Notes under the pieces: generated by a model
What the model was told of the DNA's origin: nothing
What the model saw: only the letters and a program-made list of their open reading frames with translations
Databases searched by the model: none
NCBI GenBank assembly: GCA_030734395.1
Contig: JAUZTG010000003.1
Span: forward strand, 806,001-870,000
DNA: 64,000 bases
Direction: 5' to 3'
From: Sarocladium kiliense
Taxonomy: Eukaryota; Ascomycota; Sordariomycetes; Hypocreales; Sarocladiaceae
Shown here: in pieces, positions 1 through 11,212 of the stretch
Position numbering within the stretch: position 1 is the stretch's first letter
Layout: each line of letters starts with the position of its first letter
Made by a program: the position numbers and the translations under genes

Positions 1-2647
1 GCATATCGCTCTCGGCCAATGTAACAGTCTTGGACCACCTCCAGGCGGGGACTTTAGTTTCGTAAAGTTCATCAATTTCAGCCGCGGATCGACTAAATAT
101 TCAAGAGTCAGCTCACAGAAAAATATCTTTGAAGAAGTTCGCCTCCAATGTATCAATTAGAGATCAAGACCTTGAGGTGCAGGTTGATCGCAGGGATATC
201 CAGGGGAAGTGCGGCTGCTTACCCTTTGGTCTCTGGAACAAATAGCCACATCAAAATGCAGATCGGGACGGAAAAGGATGCATACACGAAGCAGGCCCTA
301 ATGTTAAGCTTCAGCAGCATAGGAGGGGTGGCGTATCTAGAGAAAGTTGGAGGAATCCTCAGAAATGGGAGCAAGGGACGAACCCGAAGGTAATACCCAG
401 AATGGACTGAGCGAAGAATGTAACAGGGCCGGTTTTGGCTGTCGGGCACGTTAGCAAGGACAAGTTGAGTACAGAGCGCGAATCATTGACAGAAACTGAC
501 CTCGGAGGACGGCAGACGGGATCTCAGCTGACATGACGAAAAACGACATATTTACGATCTGGAACATGAATGACCAGAGGCAGCAGATGAATAGCTGAGT
601 TGCATTAGTACCAGATTTACTTGGGTGCAGGTAACGGGGAGGAGCAAAGAAGAATGGTTCCAAAGATGACTTACGAGTGCTGTCCCGGCGGGAGCATTGC
701 CCGAAGCCGCTCCTGCATACCACAAAGAGCCAGCTATAAACAAAAAGACACAATTGCAGGTCTGAGAGGTAGTAATGAAAGTACGTCGACCATATGTGTC
801 CGTAGTCAGAGACCATAGCAAAACAGCGAGGAGGTTGCAGCAACTGATTGGGGATGCGGATTAGAGTCCGTCGTCACAGAGAAGTCAAGCTGCAGAATGT
901 TCTGCTGGGATCTTGGCTTACGAGAGGATAAGGGTGCCTAAGAAGGGATCTTCCAGACCGGCAATAGAAAAGAAGTCTACAACTGGTGAGTCACTGTTGA
1001 GCAACACGAAGAGAACCCGTACTTACATGTTGAATAAGTAAGGACCACGGAGAGACCGCCAAGCTGTCCCGAAACGGAGAGTAGAAGAACGGTAAGTGTT
1101 CGTCTCTGTAAAATTGTTAGACGATGGCACGAGCTGTCGTGAGGCACGCTGCGCAGATGCTTACCAGGTTAAGACCCTTGAAGATATGGAGCAGCTTTGG
1201 AGCCTCTGCTAAGACATCCTTTTCGTGTTGGATGGTTCTTTCGATAATCTTGTATTCTTCTTCAAAGTCATAGCCTTCGACATTCCCGTAGAGTTTCCTG
1301 AGGGATTTCATCGCCTGATCCTTCCTTCCGTGGCGGGCATAGTACCAGGGCGACTCAGGAACGAAGGCCCAGCATACAATCATCAACCCAACCGGGGCAA
1401 TGAGAATGCGTAGCGGTAGGGTATAGTTATCGGGGTGTGTTTCATTCAGCCTCTGCATCATGACGTTGCAGGCGATGTTGCCGATGTTACTCCTGTATCG
1501 TCCATCAGTTGAGATCCTTGAGGTAGTGGAATTAGGGGGGAGGGTCGCACCAAACAGCTTGGAACGTCAGAATACCGCCTCGAATATTATTCGGACAAAT
1601 CTCCATGATGTAGACTTGACATGTAACCCTGAAACCTCAATGAGTAAAGATGCGAGTGCAAATGAGGAATTGGACTCAGATTTAGTCAATACTTACTGGA
1701 GAATGCCCACACCAGCACCGTTGCAAAGCTTTCCGAGGGCCTTTAAGAGCATAATCAGCATCTGAGACCAATGACACCCGCATATTCCGATCTTACCCAT
1801 ATGGCTGGAGTCTTAGCTACGTTTAAGCAGATGCAGCCCTAACGAGATTAGTTCCATCGTTCAGTGCAACGAAGTCAACAGCTTCTTGTCTCTAGGATTC
1901 GGGGACCTACGAGCACCAACCAAGCCCAAGAAAGGTAGAAGCAAGCCTTGCGTCCAAATCTGTCCGAGTACCTAATCAAGGTCAGCAATTCAAGACATTC
2001 AATGAGCACAAGCCAGCTTGTCACCTAGAGATAAAAGAATATGGCTTACCAATGAATGTAGAGGAACGTCACAATTTGACCGACGTTCTGGTTCCATTAG
2101 CAGCGAGGACATGATGATAGCAGCGGATAACGAACAAGAAGCGAGCTCCAGGTAGAAACTGTACTTGTTGTCAGCATTCGAAGCTTTATGTACTTTTTAC
2201 GTTGTGTAAAGTCCTGAAAAGTATAAATCACTTACCCCAGGTAGAATTGAGTGCTCGTACACCTTCGCCGCCCTCACTTCCAAATTGTTTGATGAAGCCT
2301 CGGTTCGCGATAATATTATTCCCGATTTTGAGCTACAAACGCCTCGTATAAGTCTCTGGAGAACTGTTCGGCAATTCCAGAAAAGCCTGGCAAGCTATCA
2401 TTTTCATCTGGGGGGGACTAACCTCAAAGCCTTCGCAGACGTAGCCAGTATACACCGCGAGTGCAACAAGGAGGACTCGTCGAAAGACCCATGCAGTGCG
2501 AGCAACAGACATCGTGTCGAACTTCGATTTCATGAGCTCTGGAGGGTGGTCCTTCGAGTCGAGGGCGATGTCCGTTCTGTCTGCCATTGTTTCAACATGG
2601 GCAGCAACGGACTTCTCTAGAGGCTTAGGCTGGGGAGTTTGCGCCAT
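1..2647 (-). CDS. MFS sugar transporter (alpha-glucoside/maltose permease type), 16 exons, 3' end cut by window edge
   Basis: Proton-coupled 12-TM sugar porter of the plasma membrane, closest in character to fungal maltose/alpha-glucoside permeases. I built it by splicing: exons (minus strand) 2647-2423, 2332-2236, 2158-2136, 2087-2050, 1971-1911, 1838-1797, 1761-1697, 1628-1551, 1492-1165, 1105-1027, 976-922, 843-675, 594-501, 438-384, 336-223, 92-<1. Phases agree throughout and no stop is met in 538 codons, so only a few C-terminal residues are missing. Family motifs seen: SDRFGRK after TM2, YIMEICP, VPESPWYYARHGRKDQA at the end of the N-half, TDTYGRR, VPETKG, then RSAAEIDELYE. One exon is only 23 nt. 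A TATA-like box lies about 95 bp upstream. The substrate is inferred from the family; glucosides or disaccharides are likely, and the saponin hydrolase nearby makes released sugars plausible. Confidence 0.88.
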
Positions 2648-2740
2648 GGTTTTTGTGCACTGAGGTGTCGATGAATAAGTGAAGAGAATCAACTTTGGAG
2701 GCAGTTGGTGGCCCTTCTATGCCAGGGAGCGGATGGCCGA

Positions 2741-2748
2741 CTTATATA
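2741..2748 (-). promoter_or_regulatory. TATA-like box of the first sugar transporter
   Basis: Read on the minus strand the bases spell TATATAAG, about 95 bp upstream of the ATG at 2647. This spacing fits a transcription start near 2715 and a 5' leader of roughly 70 nt. Confidence 0.5.
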
Positions 2749-4213
2749 CTGTTACACTGAGATCGGTTCTAGGGACGTGGTGTTGGGTTGGCTCCCGCAT
2801 GTAGTTCGCAACCATCGAGGACCCGGGAACTTGGACAAGTCAGCTAGAAGATTTGGACTTCGTGTGCCACCACTTCATCCCCTTTACTCGGGCCCGTTCG
2901 TCCAGTCTATCCAACCCCAGGTTGTGGCGAAATCTGGGGATGTGGGAGCGGAGAGGGTATTGGGGTGAATCATCCGGACTTACGAGATAGAAGACATTGA
3001 GGCTGAGACCCACAGTTCCTCCGAAGGAGGCTATCGATCAACTCCTCTCCGCATATTCGATTCAGTTCTTTATTTGGGAACGAGATCTAGTCAACGCGAA
3101 AACGAAGGCTCTCGGGTGGTTCCCCGCTTTATTCGATCACACATGGTCACTTTGCGTCCGTCTCGAGGCGTCGCAAGCGGAGGCGCGAGAACCATTCCCG
3201 GAGGAACTGTGGGCACAGTCGGATACATGAATGTGATGAAGTATGACGCTAAGCTTGGATGGGTTGGCATGAAATGTGCGCAAGACGCATATTTGCCGAC
3301 TTCACGCCTTATGGCTTGAATCATAGACTTCATGGGATTGTCTTTGTACTGAACCTGTTTGCTGGTGAAATGATCAAAGGTCGCCGGCAAATCAGGAGGT
3401 TAAGCGAGCTGTCAGAGGCAAAATCGTCAAGGTGGACTGTAGACGAGAGACATCGTCAACTTGATTGGAAAGAAATACAAGAAGTCCAGTTCTTCTATGA
3501 CTTGATTATATCTTGTAATAGGGCGAGCACATGTAACGTTCTCGAAAAAGCCCCGCGTAGAAAAGCTCCTCGTGTTATGCTAAACACATCAGAAGCTTCC
3601 GGCATAGCGTTTAGGACTTAGGGATCAAGCACACTGTATAGCAGCCAGCTGGTTCTAGAATATAGGGCTCCGCTGTTTCCCCGAGGCTACTTTAAGCCTT
3701 TACAATGGATGGGGGCGGTGAATTGGTACCAGGACTGACTGGACCCCAGCTAGCTCATCGGAGACTTACGTGGAAGACAGCAATTGTCACAAAGACAGGA
3801 CCCAATGACTCGGTGGTGGTGGGTGGCGCTCAGACAGCGCGCGTTCTGAGGCCAACTTAAACGAAAACGAGGCATTGCTTTGTGGGGCCGGGGGCCGGGG
3901 GCCGGGAAGGACACAATTGCGGAGATCCTCTCCGTCCTCAGCCGTTCTTTCACGCATCAGAGTCTGAATCTGTTGGTACAAATCTCTTGAGATGATGGTC
4001 CAGTCTTCGTCGCTGACCAGTATCCCGAAGTCGAGGGTCCCCAGACGTTCTCCATTGACAAGGGTTGAGTTGATCTCGAATTGCGACTACCCCGTGGGGT
4101 TTCACTCCACACATCTCCGCCAGGTTCCTACAATGGGTGAAATCCAGCTTCGCAGCTGCAATCCGGACAAATGATGGCTCAATGCTACTGCTTAGCCAGC
4201 CTAGGAGCATGGC
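2749..4213. other. Divergent intergenic region between sugar transporter and saponin hydrolase
   Basis: Roughly 1.5 kb with no convincing gene. Open stretches on the plus strand at about 2997-3621 show no recognisable domain and no splice-consistent gene. A short G/C repeat (GGGGCCG-like units) lies at about 3881-3908. The region is expected to hold the upstream control elements of both divergently transcribed genes, but I can name no specific operator. Confidence 0.5.
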
Positions 4214-4220
4214 TATATAA
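4214..4220 (+). promoter_or_regulatory. TATA box of the saponin hydrolase gene
   Basis: TATATAA, 116 bp before the ATG at 4330. It lies downstream of the earlier in-frame ATG at 4171, which argues that the mRNA starts after 4171 and that 4330 is the real start codon. Confidence 0.6.
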
Positions 4221-4329
4221 GGCCCTTTGTTTCCACGAGGAGATCCCTGTGGCACCAGCTCAGCCTCGATTCAGCGAGGACGCCCCGGAAACATCACTGA
4301 TAGTCTCCTTCTACAATTACTTGCCCGAG

Positions 4330-6243
4330 ATGAAGCCAATTGTTAGTCTCCTGAGCTTTATGCTGGGTAACGCAGCTGTTATAACAGGAAGCCCGGTTCA
4401 TCATCTACGTGGCGGCTTGGAGAATCTACCACCACCACCCGAACCTGAGGCTATCTCGCTTTTCAAGCCGACTCTACCGCCGACTGCTCCCAACGATAAC
4501 GTGGGTTCTTGCGTGAATCCAAGAGGGACTGGTTGTATCGCGAGACATGGAGATCTTCACTCGGGTCACTTCCTACCCGACAATGAGCACTTTGTAGCTA
4601 TTGCCAACTACACTGGTGCCCCGGCTGCCCCTGATCCAGCCAGCATTTACCAGGGCCAGCATGTCCTACTGGTCAAGTCTGACGAATCAACTTTTATCAA
4701 CGGTGACTCATGGAAGTGCGTCACCTGCGGCCTACCAGAGGAAAACTATAAGGGGCGGAACCCGCAAGTAGACTACCCACAGGCATTCCGCAACGACCCC
4801 AAGCGTCTGCTTGCTGGAACCAACATCATCGACTGCTCCGGCGAGGACTTGGCTAGTGATAGATGCACACCTGAGAAGACATTCATTCGACCCCTTCGCT
4901 GGCAAAACGAGGTCAACAATACTGGAGCGGGGGGCGCGATGCGTGAGCTGCGTATTCATCCCGATGGTGTGCACCTGGGGTTCAGCTCCTTTACCATGAA
5001 GAACGGCAAGTTCGGTCAGTTTGCCTACGTTGGTAGACTTGTCTATAACGAGCATCCTACGGAGGGAGAACCGTTGGTACCACGATACGACGTCAAGAAT
5101 GTCAACATCCTCTTCTCAAGCGACCCTGACAAGAACGAGCGGCTAATCGTTGACCCCGAGGACCCCACACGACTTCTTATTCAGCCTGATGCTATTACAG
5201 TAGGCGAGCTGCGTGGTTTCAGTGGCACGGGGAAAGAGATCACTTACGTGGGCGCGTCTATAGAGTCCTCTAACATCGACGCATTTGCGACTGATCTTAC
5301 GACTGGCGAGACCCGTCGCTTAACAGAACATCCTGAATATGTCGATCCTATCGACATCTCACCTGATGACGAGTGGATCACCATTATGGATACTCGAGGC
5401 ACAGACCGCCAAATGTTCCTCGCAGGTCTTCGCGGAATTCCTCCTCTAACAGATACCATCACTTCGAGCGTTACCTCTGCTACTCGCAACAACGGTCAGC
5501 GCCGTTTCTTTGAGCCTTACCTCCTCGATAAATATGGAGACCGCGGCGATTACTTCGGCCAAAAGATCAATGCTGCGGGCGATGGCATCCCTGGCAATGG
5601 GGACTTCAATGACCCTGTCTGGAATGGACGCGCTGACCCACGCTGGTCATGGGACGGTCGCAAGATTGTTTACTCTCAGATTATGCCCTATGAACCAGCC
5701 TGCGGTGGCCCTAACCCGTTGCCTTGCTATCCCTCAACGGAGCCCGGGGGCCGGATCGAGCGCATTGTTGTCGCGACGCTTCCAAACCGCAAGCCCCTTT
5801 GCCCGATGAAGATTGAGGAAGCGTCAGATAATATCCCTTGGGCTGAACCCTTTTTGCCGGGATCGGAATTACCAGAGAGGTCTTCCCTACCTGAGGGCGA
5901 GTATGTTCTTGAGGCGAAGCACTCTGGCTACGCAAACGTGACAATCAAGCGTGACAATGGTGCGAACACGGTGGCGGTCACGTATCATGACTTCTCAGAC
6001 GACGGAGACAACATCCTGACGGGCTGCGAGGAGGTAACCCAATCATCTCCGGCCCTTACAGTTAACCGCGTTGATTGGTATTCGGATCTGAAGGTGACGG
6101 GGCCACACAACGGGACCAAGATCACGAGCGAGGGCGGATTTCATCTAGAAATCGATGTCTTGGAGAATTTCTTCAACGCGAACGGCACCATGGTGACAAC
6201 CATCAACGGTAAATCCTATTACCAACCGGCGAACGGGCAATAA
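4330..6243 (+). CDS. Secreted saponin hydrolase (soyasaponin hydrolase family)
   Basis: Predicted secreted glycosidase that cleaves the sugar chain from triterpenoid saponins, as described for the saponin hydrolases of Neocosmospora and Aspergillus. One exon, 637 aa. I chose the ATG at 4330 because a hydrophobic signal sequence (MKPIVSLLSFMLGNAAV) follows it and a TATA box lies between it and the earlier in-frame ATG at 4171. Family blocks I recognise include CVNPRGTGCIARHGDLHSG, YPQAFRNDPKRLLAGTNIIDC, HPEYVDPIDISPDDEWITI, DTRGTDRQMF and GDRGDYFGQKINAAGDG. The repeated strand pattern with ISPDDEW-type turns suggests a TolB/WD40-like beta-propeller. Paired cysteines fit an extracellular protein. 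It is divergent from one sugar transporter and convergent with another, 134 bp away, so uptake of released sugars is a reasonable inference. Identification is from remembered family sequence; no search was run. Confidence 0.85.
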   Translation: MKPIVSLLSFMLGNAAVITGSPVHHLRGGLENLPPPPEPEAISLFKPTLPPTAPNDNVGSCVNPRGTGCIARHGDLHSGHFLPDNEHFVAIANYTGAPAAPDPASIYQGQHVLLVKSDESTFINGDSWKCVTCGLPEENYKGRNPQVDYPQAFRNDPKRLLAGTNIIDCSGEDLASDRCTPEKTFIRPLRWQNEVNNTGAGGAMRELRIHPDGVHLGFSSFTMKNGKFGQFAYVGRLVYNEHPTEGEPLVPRYDVKNVNILFSSDPDKNERLIVDPEDPTRLLIQPDAITVGELRGFSGTGKEITYVGASIESSNIDAFATDLTTGETRRLTEHPEYVDPIDISPDDEWITIMDTRGTDRQMFLAGLRGIPPLTDTITSSVTSATRNNGQRRFFEPYLLDKYGDRGDYFGQKINAAGDGIPGNGDFNDPVWNGRADPRWSWDGRKIVYSQIMPYEPACGGPNPLPCYPSTEPGGRIERIVVATLPNRKPLCPMKIEEASDNIPWAEPFLPGSELPERSSLPEGEYVLEAKHSGYANVTIKRDNGANTVAVTYHDFSDDGDNILTGCEEVTQSSPALTVNRVDWYSDLKVTGPHNGTKITSEGGFHLEIDVLENFFNANGTMVTTINGKSYYQPANGQ

Positions 6244-6377
6244 GTGGTACGCGATGAGCAAATATGAAGAATCGCATCAAAATTGATATGAAATCTATCA
6301 AACCTTGCACAGGCTCTTACAGCCTCTCTGCACGCCACAAAGATGGAACGTCTTACACTGCAGGGTTGCCATGAAGC

Positions 6378-8158
6378 TCAGCCGTTCTGTTGGCCAGCAG
6401 ACTTGTCCTCAACTTGATTGATGTGAGCGTCATAAGCCACCTCCCTCTCATTTGCATGCTTCTCTTTGTGATGCTGGGTTATCGCCCGAGCACCGGTTAA
6501 CATGTCGTCGCCGTCGAAAATTTCTCCGATCTCCTCCAGACTCTTGCCCTTAGTTTCCGGCAAGTACCACCACGCAAACCCGCACTCGAAGGCCAAGACA
6601 GCAACAGCAACGATGTAGTAGCGCCACCCAATACTGTCAATAGCAACGGGGTTGACGTAGCCCGTGAAGAAGCTTGCCGAATAACCGCAGAACTGGAAGA
6701 TCATGGCTGTCTTGGATCGAAGTGAGAAGAGTGAACACTCCACGACATAGGGGACGGTTGCAACTGCAAATGGCTGATATCCCACTTGGAATAGGAAGAT
6801 CATGGCCACGACTGCAATCGCGAGAGGGTGGTCTTTGAAGCCCCGCTGTTCATTGAGCGCCGAGCAGATAGTCCAGATGATGAATACTATCAGCATGACT
6901 GTTATGCCGAAGGTGATCAAGCCCCTCCTGCCTGCGCGGTCGATGAGCAGAGCGAAGAAGACGGAGCAAACAAGCTGCCAAATAGCCGCAGTGGCGTTGA
7001 TCAGCAGCTGAGTCTTTGCATCTGTAATGCCAATGCTATTCAGGATCTTGGCCAGATAGTAACCAGTTAAACCAAGACCAGATAGTTGAGCGGCAAGGCC
7101 AATAAAGATCAGAATAAAGAATCGCTTGCGGTTTCCTGCAGTGCGGACCATTTCGCTCCAGCGAATTGCTTTCTGCTTCTTCTCTTCCTCAAGAGTAACC
7201 TGGATCTCCAAAAGTTCGAACCGGACTAGGGCAGAATTGGAATCACCAGCCGCATGGTACTCGACAAGCATCTTCAAGGCGTCATCTTGTCGGTCTTTGA
7301 ACACAAGCCAACGTGGCGATTCTGGGACGAAGATACTCAAAACGAGCTGAAGAAGAGAGGGGACGCCTTGCAGGAGACTTGGAAGCCGCCAACTCCAGGA
7401 TGAAGACATGGTGAATGTGCCGTAAGTGGTCCATGCCGCGACCAGATAGCCCTGTGTAGCTTTGTCAGAATTCTTCCCGCCAGACTGCGTCGATATAAAA
7501 GATGAGATGACCTACCACCACCCATTGTGTCATGTACAGAGAGACCATTTTCCCTCGATGAGTAGGATAGGCCGCTTCCATCATCAACTGAGGAGCCGCG
7601 ACAGCCACTATTCCAGTACCCAGACCGATGATCACGCGCCCAGCAATGAACATGCCCAGCGTTTGCGCGCCGCCCTGAAGAGCTGATCCGATGGTGATCA
7701 ATGCTGTACCAATTGTGATGGGCTTCTTGCGACCTAGAATCTCGCACAATTGGGAGGAAATAAGTGCGGAAACGAGAACACCGATGTTGATTGCGTTGAC
7801 TAGAGTGCCGAGATCGGCTCCAGTCTTTTCCGTTGTTAGCCACCAGGCTTCAGGAGTACAGGAGTGAATGAAGTCGGAGTGATGAAGATGTATGATGAAG
7901 GGCACGAGAAGCTGCACCTACTGGATGGCCGAAGGAATCCTGCCATGAAGGCAAGGATTGCATTCCATTGATCATGCTGCCGTCAAACCCACAGGTAAAT
8001 TGAGCCAAGAAAGCACACAGTAGGAGAAGGTTGAGTTTGAGCAGAGAAGGATACTGGCACCACCATTTTTCGAGCTTAGGTGTGACATCAGCCAGGACCA
8101 GACCCTCGAACTCATCAACCTCTGCCGCATGTTCCTTCAATTCAGATGAGTTCAACAT
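6378..8158 (-). CDS. MFS sugar transporter, lactose-permease-like (LAC12-type), 3 exons
   Basis: Plasma-membrane sugar porter of 548 aa. Exons on the minus strand: 8158-7918, 7847-7516, 7451-6378; phases agree. Features seen: TM1 followed by FTCGFDGSMINGMQSLPSW, ILGRKKPITIG in the first signature loop, GRVIIGLGTGIV, VPESPRWLVFKDRQDDAL in the central loop, DRAGRRGLIT, and the terminal LPETKGKSLEEIGEIFDG. This layout is that of fungal lactose/galactoside permease-like transporters. The first intron uses a weaker donor (GTGCAG at 7917); a GTAGGT 4 nt upstream would break the frame. It is convergent with the saponin hydrolase, which makes sugars from saponin chains plausible substrates, but this is inference. 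Confidence 0.88.
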
Positions 8159-8955
8159 TGTTACGGCTTTGCGCTGAAGCGATGCACAGACTAGATGCTG
8201 AGGAAGGGGTGCAAGTGCCTCCCACGTTGTAAAAATGAAAGACTGCGATGGTTGCTGCAAGTCAAGTGCCGATGCATGACAGAAGAGGGAATATCTTCAA
8301 ACAAATATAGTATCACAATTTGTTAAGGGCCAAAAGCAGCTTTGACTAAGTTCATCGAGTCTTCGCCATCAGAGTCACAGTCTGGAGATCGGGGAAGTCT
8401 GGGGCTGAATCGTCGGCTCAAGTACCGGAGGGGTTTCCGTGAAGCCTGACCTCAATGAGACGCTCCCCACGTTAAGCTACACCCCGGACTTCAGCCACGA
8501 TGATACACGGTCATGGCCCGGGATGTTTGAATCCTCGAGGGAGAGGGGAGTCTCAAAATTCAGAACAGAGAGCTTGTCAGTATGGTCTCGCGTGATGCTT
8601 GTACATTTCCCAGAGGGCAAAAGGCCAGAGACAACGCGAATAATGAGCCGAAGAATTGTCATGTGGAGTTGAGGGTACGGACTATTTGTTCACTATTCGC
8701 TTCAAAGACTAGTTCCACTGGAATGAGGCGGTTCTTAAGCGGAACGCGGGGAAAGTGTCGGAGAGTCCCCGGCTGCTCTGCGCCTCAGCGAACATCATCG
8801 CTTGAAGGGCCAAGTACTGAACGTCAGGCTGGCAGGGAGACGTGTGGCTATGGGTCGTCGAACAAGATGTTATTCAATTGCGCAAGTTCACGGACTCAGT
8901 TGCTGGCTTCTTGAGTTGACCGACGAATAATAACTCTGCACTACCCAATTATGAC
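8159..8955. other. Divergent intergenic region (second transporter / serine hydrolase)
   Basis: About 0.8 kb with no gene I can support. It should contain the promoters of the two flanking divergent genes. I see no clear TATA box or repeat. Confidence 0.4.
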
Positions 8956-10629
8956 ATGGTCTACCACACCGAAACAGAATCACCGCGCGATATACTGATA
9001 ACGACACCGTGTATCATGTCGGACTTGAAAGGCAGGCTAGGGGCTTTGCGTCCAAAGATCGAGGAATTGATGGCGCTTGCTGGCACTCCGGGCTTGAGTT
9101 TGTCTGTCATGATCGCCGGTGACATTGTTCATCAGCAGGGCTACGGGTTCAGCGATCTTGAGAATGAACTTCCTGTCACGGAACACACGATCTTCCCCGC
9201 TTGTTCCTTGACCAAAGCCGTCACGGCAGCGATTACTGCGAGTCTTGTCGAAGATGGCTTGGCCACATGGGACACCTTGGTCAAAGATGTCGTTCCAAGC
9301 TTCTCATCGAAGGACCCTTTCTTAACGGAAAATGTCACTTTGACTGACTTGCTATGCCATCGATCTGGCCTAACAGACGTTGGAAACCTTGTCAATGGAT
9401 GCGAAGGGAACGTTCTCCTACCGGGAGCAGATTGCATGCGTGTTATCAATGACCAAACCCTGTGTCTGCCATTTCGTCAAGGCTTTCAATACAACAGCAC
9501 AGCATACGACCTATCTGGCGAAGCAATTCAGGCCCTCAGCGGGAAGCCTCTCCATACCCTTGTTCAGGAACGGATCTTCGATGTTCTTGACATGAAACGA
9601 TCCTACTTCAAGACTCCTCCAGCAAACGTCGCCGACGTAGCCAAATGCTACAACGCACTCGATGATGGCACTCCGTTCTCCATTCCGAGCCCTAAGATAG
9701 GTGACGACAGAACAGGGGCTGCATCTGGCGGAATGAGATCTTGCGCGGGAGACCTGCTCAAGCTGTATCGCGCATTTCTCATCAGCTTTAACGACCAGTG
9801 CTCGACTGGCCTCCGTTGCACACCTGGATCACCACTCAAGCAGGTACCACATTTGATGTCAGCCAGAATTCCGATGTTTCCTACATCACGATACGAAGCC
9901 ACTTACGGTCTTGGATGGGCTCGAGTGCAGCTGCCGGCCAAAATTGGAAGCATTGGGCTAAACGGAAGACTCATCCCGGAAAAGATGCCAGTTGTGGGAA
10001 AGGGAGCTCCGGGTCAGCTTGTGATTTATCATCAAGGCACACTTCCTGGAGCTCTTGCCTCAGTTCTGTTACTCCCTGACCTTGATGCAGTCATACTCGT
10101 CCTCAGCAATTCGTTGGCACTGACTGATGTGCCCGACTGGGTTAGTCAGCTCGTACTCGAGGGGTTGTTGAATGTCCCACAGTCCGAACGTCATGACTAC
10201 TTCTCACTTGCTAAAGAGTCTATAAGACTCAATCTGGAATGGTACCCTTCAGTTATTCGAGGCCTCGAATCACAAAGAAGAGAGAGCAAGGCGTCACGGG
10301 AACTCGAGGCTTTTGTCGGAACATATATAGACAGCACTGGGGTGTTCAAGAACGTTGTCACGTTGGAGAACGGCGTCTTGCACTGGGCCTTCCAAGGGCT
10401 TGACTCAGAAAGGTTCGAGCTTCATCACTACGAGTACAACACGTTCACGTGGCTTTTGCCTCGTAATGAGCTGTCGAAACGTGGACGATGGGTCCTAGGC
10501 GGTGATCAAGGTCCAGAATACTGGAAAGCTACATTCAAGGTAGACAGTCGGGGGGACATTACCTCCCTATTCTGGCGCCATAATCTGAGCATGGACCCAG
10601 TAGAGTATAGGAAAGCTGTGTCGAGGTGA
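8956..10629 (+). CDS. Serine hydrolase of the beta-lactamase class C / penicillin-binding-protein-like family
   Basis: Single-exon protein of 557 aa with the fold of class C beta-lactamases, which in fungi act as esterases, transesterases or peptidases. The SxxK nucleophile motif is CSLTK (Ser84, Lys87 from the first ATG). A second-motif candidate lies at FQYNSTAYDLSG, and HQGTLPGA fits the third (KTG-like HxG) motif. The N-terminal GTPGLSLSVMIAGDIVHQQGYG and CHRSGLTD blocks are typical. A C-terminal beta-rich extension (about residues 440-557) is also seen in fungal relatives. The ATG at 9016 (residue 21) is an equally good start, as the first 20 residues look unconserved. No signal peptide is evident, so it is probably cytosolic. 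Substrate unknown. Confidence 0.85.
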   Translation: MVYHTETESPRDILITTPCIMSDLKGRLGALRPKIEELMALAGTPGLSLSVMIAGDIVHQQGYGFSDLENELPVTEHTIFPACSLTKAVTAAITASLVEDGLATWDTLVKDVVPSFSSKDPFLTENVTLTDLLCHRSGLTDVGNLVNGCEGNVLLPGADCMRVINDQTLCLPFRQGFQYNSTAYDLSGEAIQALSGKPLHTLVQERIFDVLDMKRSYFKTPPANVADVAKCYNALDDGTPFSIPSPKIGDDRTGAASGGMRSCAGDLLKLYRAFLISFNDQCSTGLRCTPGSPLKQVPHLMSARIPMFPTSRYEATYGLGWARVQLPAKIGSIGLNGRLIPEKMPVVGKGAPGQLVIYHQGTLPGALASVLLLPDLDAVILVLSNSLALTDVPDWVSQLVLEGLLNVPQSERHDYFSLAKESIRLNLEWYPSVIRGLESQRRESKASRELEAFVGTYIDSTGVFKNVVTLENGVLHWAFQGLDSERFELHHYEYNTFTWLLPRNELSKRGRWVLGGDQGPEYWKATFKVDSRGDITSLFWRHNLSMDPVEYRKAVSR

Positions 10630-11212
10630 CAATGAAGCTGGTTACTGGCAAAAGAGTGCTCAGTGCATAGTGAACTGTTAGCCCACGATCTTGTCATGGG
10701 CCAAGAGAAATAGTAGAGTGGTTGACGTGCCCAGCGGGGGTTCTTCACCGAACTGAGAACTTACTTCAATAGATTCAGCGCACGTATGAAAGAATACTTT
10801 GTTGTTGCCATTCTATTTCTTCCGGCTACTACTTTTGCCTGTCAGTAGAGACTTTCAAGAAAACTGTGAGCATAGTCCCTAGCGCTTGGCCAGCCTTATA
10901 AGGCGGACTTAGGTGCACGACCTGAGATGATAGGATCAAAACTTACGACTCAAAACTCACGTCAGTCTGATGTTAGCGTTATATGCATGTGAACAATACA
11001 ACACACAGAGATGGGGGTATGCGGCATCCTGCAGCCCTGTGACCCCGCCCCCGCCACTCTCAGATGGTATGTGGTAGAGGGGAACTCTTGGGGTTCTTAT
11101 CTAACGACACAACCGGCTGGCGGCCGTATGCTCCTTGTGCCACCTTATCGCACTGCAATAGTCCTCCTTCCCGTCAGCAGTAATGCGAGTTCCCAGACAT
11201 CTTGCCAGCGCC
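10630..11212. other. Intergenic region upstream of amidase
   Basis: About 0.58 kb, no gene, RNA or repeat that I can support. Confidence 0.4.

Noticed and set aside
2997..3621. Plus-strand open frames upstream of the saponin hydrolase
   Set aside because: Short, in different frames, with no family match and no splice sites that join them sensibly.
4171..4329. Saponin hydrolase start at 4171
   Set aside because: The TATA box at 4214 lies downstream of this ATG, and the signal peptide begins at 4330.
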